Below, in pieces: positions 57,896 through 64,000 of a stretch of DNA of 64,000 nt. Origin of the DNA: Rhytidiadelphus loreus (Eukaryota > Streptophyta > Bryopsida > Hypnales > Hylocomiaceae). The stretch covers positions 38,544,760 to 38,608,759 of the forward strand of contig OX344762.1 of the NCBI GenBank assembly GCA_947034895.1, read 5' to 3'. The position numbers were made by a program, and so were the translations under genes. Below the pieces are notes generated by a model. The model did no database searches and had not been told where the DNA came from. It worked only from the letters and a program-made list of their open reading frames with translations. The first letter of the stretch is position 1, and every line of letters starts with the position of its first letter.

Positions 57896-59018
57896 TTAAC
57901 TACAAGTTTGCCCCACAGCAAGAAGCCCACTCCCTATGTTGGCGCCTTGTCGTGGGGATGTTCTAAATCATTGTCAGAAGTTACTTTTCATGGCATTCTA
58001 CATTAGAAATTATTGTGTAGGTGGTTAAGATGAGCATATTGAGTACACTTTTTGTTGATTATTGGGTAGCCTATAGACCATGTTGGGAAGATCACTTCAA
58101 AAATACATTACTAATTCACACTTTGTCTAAAAAATAAAATTTCAATTGCTCTCTTCATTTCTCACACTTATCTTTGTGTTGGAAAAAATTTGAAAAATCT
58201 CAGCAATGGCATGAGGGCAGACTCCAAATTCTGAACACAATGCTGATTTACTTTATATGCAATGTTCTTGTTCACGCAAGGGTTTTGAGAACGAGGGTTT
58301 CTGTCAGCCATTGCTTAGCCTCCGAGGGTTTTGACAATGAGGATTGGAAGGGTGCACCACCTGCACCAAAGAATTTCCGACCAAAATTTTCTTCCAGAAG
58401 GCAAGCAATTAAATAGAATTGGTGTTTTTTTGTTATATCTTGGATTGATCATGTATGGGAAACCATGGAGCTCAATGAGGGTGAAGCTAAGGGCGATTAT
58501 TCTCTTTTGTAGGAAGCTTGTCTGTAATTTACCTTAGGTACAGACAGACATAGTGCCTACAAAATTCCCTACACTCGCCCAACTGCAAACTCGTCTTATG
58601 TTGGAAGAAAGTTGATGATAGTCTAAGACAAGGAATAAGAATGTGATCAAGTTTGAAGCATTGTACTTTTGAGGAGGCTAGCAATCTCAATACAATCAAC
58701 AAAATTGATTTCAAAGATGCTATAACTTCCAAGATGGGTAACTCAATTGACATCAAACTACAAGGACATCAAAATATGTTACATAGTAATTCACAACCTT
58801 TTTGTGGATTTCAAATCCGATCAATCAAATGTTTTTACTATAGCAGCATTGGACACCATGTGCCCAGAATGCCTACTTAGTCGACATCTATAAGTTCGAA
58901 GGAGACAAGTGTACCAAGCTTCGTATCAAACATATTTTGGCAAACATTGCTTAGGAGGAATCGTGGTCAAATCTAGAGAGTTGCATAATAATAATTGATG
59001 ATGTAGATCAATGCAACA

Positions 59019-59959
59019 CACTAGAAGAAAAACACGTCCGGCACAACCAACTACTATGCAACTAGTGCCCTATGCAACTGTCATGCAACTATCATGCAAC
59101 TAGTTTCCTCTCTATTTGCACCAAATCTAATGTAGTTGTTTTGTGTCATTGTTTTACAACATTCATTCATTGTTTTAGTTGCAAAGTAGTCATTCTGTAG
59201 TTGCAAAAAAAGACTAGGAAACAACTAGTGTTCTATGCAACTATTATGCAACTGTAAAATGACCATAGTTGTTTCCTAGTTGTACGCTAGTTGTTTCTTA
59301 GTTGCACTCTAGTTGTTTCCTAGTTGCTTTCAAAGTTCATTCCCATTCGTGTTATATCAATTGACCCATATCAATTGTAAAGAGTACCATTAGATTGAAC
59401 ATATAAGACTTGTAAGTTGTTATAGTCTTATGTAATGAATTCTTTTGATAGAATTCTAAGATTTCTATAATTTGTGGGTTTCTACAATTTGTAGATTTTG
59501 TATATAAGAATTTAAAAAATAATTAAAATTCAAGAAATTTTATAATCTAGGAAATTGAATTTTGAAGTCTAGGAAGAAGGTAGATCTGAAATTTTGAAAT
59601 CTAGGAAGAGGGTAGATTTGAAATTTTGAAATCTAGAAAAAGGTAGATTTGAAATTCTAAAATCTAAGAAAAAGGTAGTTCTGAAATTCTAAAATCTAGA
59701 AAAGAGGTAGATCTGAAAATTTGAAATCTACAAATCATTGAGATTTATATTTTAAAATTTACAAATCTACAAGTTGCACACAAGGATGAAGTTCTTTGTA
59801 TGGTGTCGGATGACAAAAAACCTTGCAACTAGACTACAACTAATGCGACTTGTCCACTGCAACTACGGACTCTACATTGTCACCTAGTTGCAAACGTCCT
59901 ATGCAACTACAAAATGAGTTGCATACTGTAGTTGCAAAACCCCTCATTTTCTTCTAGTG
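59019..59959. mobile_element. non-autonomous CACTA transposon, 941 bp, with 3-bp target duplication
   Basis: The element starts CACTAGAAGAAAA at 59019-59031 and ends TTTTCTTCTAGTG at 59947-59959, a perfect 13-bp inverted repeat beginning with the diagnostic CACTA. It is flanked by ACA on both sides (59016-59018 and 59960-59962), the 3-bp duplication expected for CACTA/EnSpm elements. Both subterminal zones are dense in TGCAACTA and its complement TAGTTGCA, the usual transposase-binding repeats. There is no transposase frame. It lies inside the copia relic; removing it with one ACA leaves the surrounding reading frame continuous at that point. Confidence 0.92.
59547..59735. repeat. 31-32 bp minisatellite inside the CACTA element
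   Basis: Units of the form GGTAGATCTGAAATTTTGAA plus ATCTAGAAAGA start near 59580, 59612, 59643, 59675 and 59707, with a partial unit before. The copies differ by a few substitutions. Confidence 0.85.
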
Positions 59960-60385
59960 ACAATAACAACTATAAGATGTTTGAGATAGCCATCTTGTCC
60001 TTGGATCTTTGTGACTCTAATTTGGAATGGTATCTCAATTTAAGAGCAATACAACTTGTTAGTGGAGATCGCAATAGTTTTCCTAGTCTAAATCAATGCA
60101 ACAGCAGTGTGAAAACTATTGGTGGCCAAAGTCACCAAATCACATGAAAGAGATTTGTGCATTTCACTCTACCATCTAGAAAAATAAAGGATATTCCTAG
60201 TGTTCTTTACGTCCTTGGTTTGAGAAAAAAACTTATTGTCCATTGTGTCATCAACAAATAAAGGCAAAATAGCATGCTTTGATGATTAAAAGTGTTTTCT
60301 TTATAACCGAGGGAATATAAAATAGTAGCACAAAGCCTACGCAACAAGAAAAATGGATTATAGCCTCCAATCGAAATCTGAGAAA

Positions 60386-60970
60386 TAGGTTATGGGAACG
60401 CTGGCGAGCAGGGTTCCCCAAGTTTTCCGGGCGGGCCGAAGGAAAAACGGGCTTCTGACGGGCGGGGATTCCAAAATTTCCTCTTCGGGCTGTCAGGAAG
60501 AAACCCAGGACATCGGGCCGAGGGTGCTTGTTTCATTGGCGTGACTGCATTCTTTCGGAGAGCCCCTGCAGTCAGAAAATTCACTGCCTTGCCTGAAGGG
60601 AGCAACCGTAGTTTGAAGAATTCCCGTTTGAATAAGTATTCTCGATGGCGAAGATCAAGAATCTGTACAATTGGAGTCGTACTCCAATGTCTTTTCTTCG
60701 TCGACGAGAAAGTGGTCTTGGATCGCTTGGCCGAGCACACCATGTTTCTTTAGCTGAAGCTTTGAATTGGCCGAAGGCGCTCTTGGCTAGGATTCCGGCT
60801 TCCACCTCCTGGGGAAGAACCATTGAACAACAGAATATTGCGGAGTGAGAGGCTTCTCAGAGATGGTTGTAGGCAGGGGTGCGGCGGGCCAGACGCCATT
60901 TTCAGTGGGGAACAGGATTGCTCAGATCGTGGATTTGAGAACAGGCACAGTCAAAAGGTAGCTCAAGAAC
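60386..60970 (+). other. GC-rich stretch with presequence-like frames, possible 5' exon of the downstream gene
   Basis: Composition rises sharply here. Two plus-strand frames start with basic, acid-poor peptides resembling organelle presequences: ATG near 60392 (MGTLASRVPQVFRAGRRKNG) and ATG at 60645 (MAKIKNLYNWSRTPMSFLRR, 67 codons to a TGA at 60846). Possible donors are at 60841-60850 and 60955-60960. They could belong to the PDF-motif gene at 62207-63058, giving it an organelle signal, but no OB-fold exon links them. Antisense frames also exist and have no support. Confidence 0.3.
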
Positions 60971-61264
60971 TCCCAGAGATTGATTTGTGTATGATAGAGT
61001 GAGGTCAGACCTAATTAGGTTAAGGAACTTATAGCATATATCGGACGTTGTTCATGACAATCTGTTAGGCGATGTATTTTCCTCTTTGTACTCATTCTTA
61101 GGCGATTTGGTGGGTAGAATCAGTTGCGAAAGAGTAGCTAATTCGGAAGCTGCAGATACTGGGGTTGAGGGGTTGTGGTTTAGGGTTTCTTGTTCTTCAT
61201 AATCTGCAATTTTCAGTAGAAGTTTGTATTTGCTCGAGTTCAGTATCTGTTGCAGCGTTCTTGC

Positions 61265-61800
61265 AGGCTATAGAAGGGTGCAAGGGACTAGAAGAACCTT
61301 AGAGATTGACACATTCACATCCGAAACTTTCTCCGGACCAAAGTAAAATTCTAGTCAAGTTTTCGGAAGCTGAATACATTGGAAGTTGTTCAAACTGATG
61401 TCGAGTTGTTGTTGACGCTGGTTCTTCCTCCATGCTTGGATTCCTGAGAGTTTAGGGTTTAACAGTGTGGAGAATCGAATAGGCAGTTGAAAGGGAGCAG
61501 AAGACCCGAAGAGATTGTTTCGTATGTGAAATATGATATTTTGTTTTCACTGAAGCTTAGTATTTAAGCTGCATACATTTGTGGTTGTTGATGTAGAGAA
61601 CTGTTTTCCCTCAGGACTTGAGGGTTTAGCAATCTGGGGAAATTTCGCGAAAGTGAAAGAGCATATACAAATGAAGGGGAGTGAAAAGTTTGAAGAGATG
61701 GATTCGTGAATGAATTTTTTGTGTGTGGACTGAAGTGAAGTTCTACTCAGCTTTGGGGAAGCTGCATTCATTGAAGCTATTCATGCTGAAAACACCGAGG
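61265..61800. repeat. diverged tandem units in the spacer before the PDF-motif gene
   Basis: Phrases of the type GAGGGTTTAG.. CAAT.TGG.GAAAT, then GAAAG.GAG.AGAAG..., GAAGAGAT.G.TTCGT and ACTGAAG recur about 180-190 bp apart (near 61445-61560 and 61610-61745), with a weaker earlier unit near 61270-61400. No coding evidence. Confidence 0.4.
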
Positions 61801-62206
61801 GAGCTATACAAAGCTCGCAAGGAACTGACTCAATTGAACAGACCTTAACATATTGACAATCATCAATGATGAGTCTGTAGACTCCGAGCCATAAAATGTC
61901 TGCATTTATGCTCCTTTTATTGCGTCATAGGCAGCAAACGAGAAGCCATTTGGTGCGTGGAACTGGTGTCCAGGTGAGTGACTGTTGACTTATGGCCATA
62001 CACCTGTTATACATAATTGCCTGGATGACTTGTGACGTGTGTCAACTGCACCTCTATGGTCAAGTAGGAATATGTGGGTCCAGCATATTTAGGTTCCTCC
62101 ACAGCAATATTTGGTATCTAGGGTCTTACGTGTTCCTCCAATTGACAGGACATGAACTTGGTTGTTTGAACTTTAAACGTGAAATATTAGTACTGATGAG
62201 TATTTT

Positions 62207-63058
62207 ATGCTCAAATTGCTAACAATGTGTTTTCTGACCCACTGTTGGGATTTTTGTGACCAGGATGCATGTGTGACTGGACTCTTGAAGTCTCCATGGC
62301 TTATACACCCTTCTTTAGTATTGGTCTCGGCCTCCCATGGAGGAAGAAACAGGGGAGAAATAAGGTGTTCATCGTCATCAGTTTGGAGGAGACCATCTGT
62401 GAGTACCAATGCTTCAGGTATGTATCAAATGCTCGTCCTCAACTCCTCATGGAAAGAAGTGGGTGCTTTCTGTCTCTCACAAAGAATGTGACTGACATAT
62501 GTGAAGTATATTCCAGTTGAATCAGGTGAAGCACAGACAATTGGACAAGTTTGGGAGGAGTATTTTATGGATCCATCCCAGTGGTGGGATAACAGAGATC
62601 ACAAGGTATCTTAGGAATTTTTGCTGGAACTACCAGTTATTTGATGTTAGAAAGTTGCGAAATAGTAATCTTTGCTTGTACTTGGTCATGGGCATTTTGG
62701 AAAACAACAAGCATATTGCACTCTGTGTTTTGGGGTGAGTGAAGGCTAGTTAGATCTTCTTAAAGTTTAACAACATATATTCCTTGATCTGTATGCGATA
62801 TTTGATCGTTGGTTGCGGTGCATACAGATGAGTCCCCAAGCACCCGACTTTAAACACAAGGTGACAAAGAAAGCGCTTTGGGTAGAAGGCTGGTCAACTC
62901 CTCCATGGGTGAAGGCGACGCTCAAATTGGTGACTCAAAGTAAATTACCATCCCGTGGTGGTTATCACACCAGCGATTTTCAAGAGATTATACAATCAAA
63001 TAGGTATTGGCATGAGAACGATTTGTCTCCTTTTGTGACAAGAAGTTGGTGCAAATAG
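62207..63058 (+). CDS. PDF-motif protein related to organellar single-stranded DNA-binding (OSB) proteins
   Basis: Likely CDS is join(62207..62417,62517..62605,62828..63058), 176 residues. Donors CAG|GTATG and AAG|GTATC and acceptors CCAG and ACAG keep phase. Exon 1 is arginine- and serine-rich (GGRNRGEIRCSSSSVWRRPS), like an organelle targeting region. Exon 2 gives VWEEYFMDPSQWWDNRDHK and exon 3 opens MSPQAPDFKHKVTKKALWVE followed by WSTPPWVKATL. This is the PDF motif (named for Pro-Asp-Phe) of OSB proteins, which bind single-stranded DNA in plant mitochondria and plastids and limit illegitimate recombination. Known OSBs have an OB-fold before one to three PDF motifs; none is convincing here, so upstream exons may be missing or this is an OB-less form. 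The start is the least certain part. Confidence 0.7.
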
Positions 63059-63438
63059 CCTTGCTATAGATGAAGCTTACATATTGGAGGTGGATCTGAA
63101 ATCGACAGTTTGTAATTTGCGTTGTTAGGTGGAATATGAAATTTGTCATTTGGTTTGGTATGAGTTTTTTGTGTGCAACATTATTTTCTTTATTTGTATT
63201 ATATTTCATTATGTAAGTGTTTATTAGGTGCATTTAAAGTGTAATGACTTCTTGAGAAATATTGTGCATGCAAGGTATATAATACTGTATAGATACACCG
63301 AAGTATATGTAAACCGATTGAGCAAAGTTGTTCTCATGAAGAATGTATTGATGAGTCAGGTTTCCCAAGGGCAATTTTGGCAGTTTGCCTTCTAGTGCAA
63401 GGGAGGTGAAGCAAGCTGTTCAAGTTGGCGGTGGCAGT

Positions 63439-64000
63439 ATGCACCTGCAAAGTGCAAAAAACGCGAGTGAAGCCATCGATGTTTTGAATAACCGACTACA
63501 ACAAGGCATTGCTATAAGCTCGTACATGTATGTTGAAGTTCTGAAGCGGTGCTCGAAACAGGAAGATCTTACTGTAGTCAAGCAAGTTCATGAGTGCGTT
63601 GTTGAGAGTGGAATGCAGCAGAATATACGTGTGGCAAACAACCTAATTAGTGCCTACATCAGATGTGAGAGATTGGAAGACGCATGCCGAGTGTTTGATG
63701 AACTTGTGGGGAAGAATGTATTTAGTTGGACCAAAATGATTGGAGGCTATGCTCAGCACAATCGTGGCAAAGATGCAATGGAATTTTTCAATCAAATGCG
63801 CAAAGATGGTGTCCAGCCGGATGCAGTTACTTACTTGAGCATCCTGAAGGCATGTGCCAGCCCATCAGCTTTAGAATGGGGTAAAGAAGTTCACGCACAT
63901 ATCAGACATGATGGCCTTGAATCAGATGTGCGAGTTGGGACTGCGCTCCTTAAAATGTATGCGAAGTGTGGGAGTATCAAGGAGGCCAGGAACACTTTTG
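63439..64000 (+). CDS. pentatricopeptide repeat (PPR) protein, N-terminal part, cut by window end
   Basis: Open from ATG at 63439 to the last base (187 codons) without a stop. The frame is also open a little upstream, to a TGA near 63354, so a start in an earlier exon is possible. After a short leader the repeats read YVEVLKRCSKQEDLTVVKQV, then VANNLISAYIRCERLEDACR, VFSWTKMIGGYAQHNRGKDA, VTYLSILKACASPSALEWGK and VGTALLKMYAKCGSIKEARN, with the P, L and S repeat types alternating. This is the PLS subfamily, whose full members usually end in E and DYW domains and edit or process organelle RNA. The wording closely resembles moss PPR proteins. A targeting peptide is not obvious from this start. 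Confidence 0.88.
   Translation, partial: MHLQSAKNASEAIDVLNNRLQQGIAISSYMYVEVLKRCSKQEDLTVVKQVHECVVESGMQQNIRVANNLISAYIRCERLEDACRVFDELVGKNVFSWTKMIGGYAQHNRGKDAMEFFNQMRKDGVQPDAVTYLSILKACASPSALEWGKEVHAHIRHDGLESDVRVGTALLKMYAKCGSIKEARNTF

Larger units (their letters stand above)
58174..60350 (+). pseudogene. decayed Ty1/copia retrotransposon (gag and protease region), split by a CACTA element
   Basis: At 58653-58880 a frame carries a knuckle-like CFYYSSIGHHVPRM with CX2CX4HX4C spacing, in which the second and last Cys are lost. After the 941-bp insertion the frame at 59960-60290 shows the copia protease region: SNLEWYL, VSGDRNSF, TIGGQSHQIT, then VHFTLPSRKIKDIPSVLYV and LGLRKKLI. The catalytic Asp-Ser-Gly is not intact. 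Several stops and at least one frame change lie between the parts. There is no integrase, reverse transcriptase or RNase H in the window. The right arm of the inverted repeat at 57640-57880 may be its 5' long terminal repeat. Confidence 0.7.

Noticed and set aside
60390..60743. 117-codon minus-strand frame opposite the GC-rich stretch at 60.4-60.9 kb
   Set aside because: No domain or family wording; the plus-strand frames in the same place look like organelle presequences and lie upstream of a real plus-strand gene.

Overview
This is nuclear DNA of a land plant, most likely a bryophyte and probably a moss. The indicators are a tandem-repeat PPR protein of the type abundant in mosses at the right edge, plant-only families (YUCCA, plant GT14/DUF266, PDF-motif protein), spliced genes with short GT-AG-bounded exons, low gene density and AT-rich spacers full of decayed transposons. 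Genus cannot be decided from the sequence alone.

Six host genes can be supported. (1) 5355-6967, minus: a two-exon GT14/DUF266 type II membrane glycosyltransferase. (2) 29341-31017, plus: a three-exon TANGO2/NRDE protein. (3) 32125-35685, minus: a four-exon YUCCA-type flavin monooxygenase (auxin synthesis). (4) 49904-50857, minus: an intronless, GC-rich short-chain dehydrogenase with a bacterial look. (5) 62207-63058, plus: a PDF-motif protein related to organellar single-stranded DNA-binding (OSB) proteins. (6) 63439 to the window end, plus: the N-terminal part of a PPR protein. They do not form a pathway; the last two are both from families that act in organelles.

The rest is mobile-element territory. 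At 15388-16932 lies a foldback element with a perfect 28-bp terminal inverted repeat and an 11-12 bp target duplication. Two miniature-element families recur (38.5, 40.0 and 46.5 kb; 17.5 and 44.2 kb). An OTU-protease-bearing relic lies at about 20-22.5 kb, a gag zinc-knuckle relic at 23.4-23.6 kb, a hAT/DUF4371 transposase-like pseudogene at 52.8-55.2 kb, and a Ty1/copia relic at 58.2-60.3 kb. A 941-bp CACTA element with intact ends and a 3-bp target duplication is inserted into the copia relic. A long inverted repeat lies at 57.3-57.9 kb.

The most unusual signal is tandem duplication exactly across splice junctions. The GT14 5' splice site is present four times at a 43-bp period. The 3' splice site of the last YUCCA exon is present twice at a 60-bp period, offering an optional in-frame 20-residue insertion. 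A copy of the end of YUCCA exon 1 with its donor sits inside intron 1, within a two-level repeat. I found no rRNA, tRNA, CRISPR array or known structured RNA. Exon boundaries are read by eye from GT/AG signals, phase and family conservation; there is no transcript evidence.
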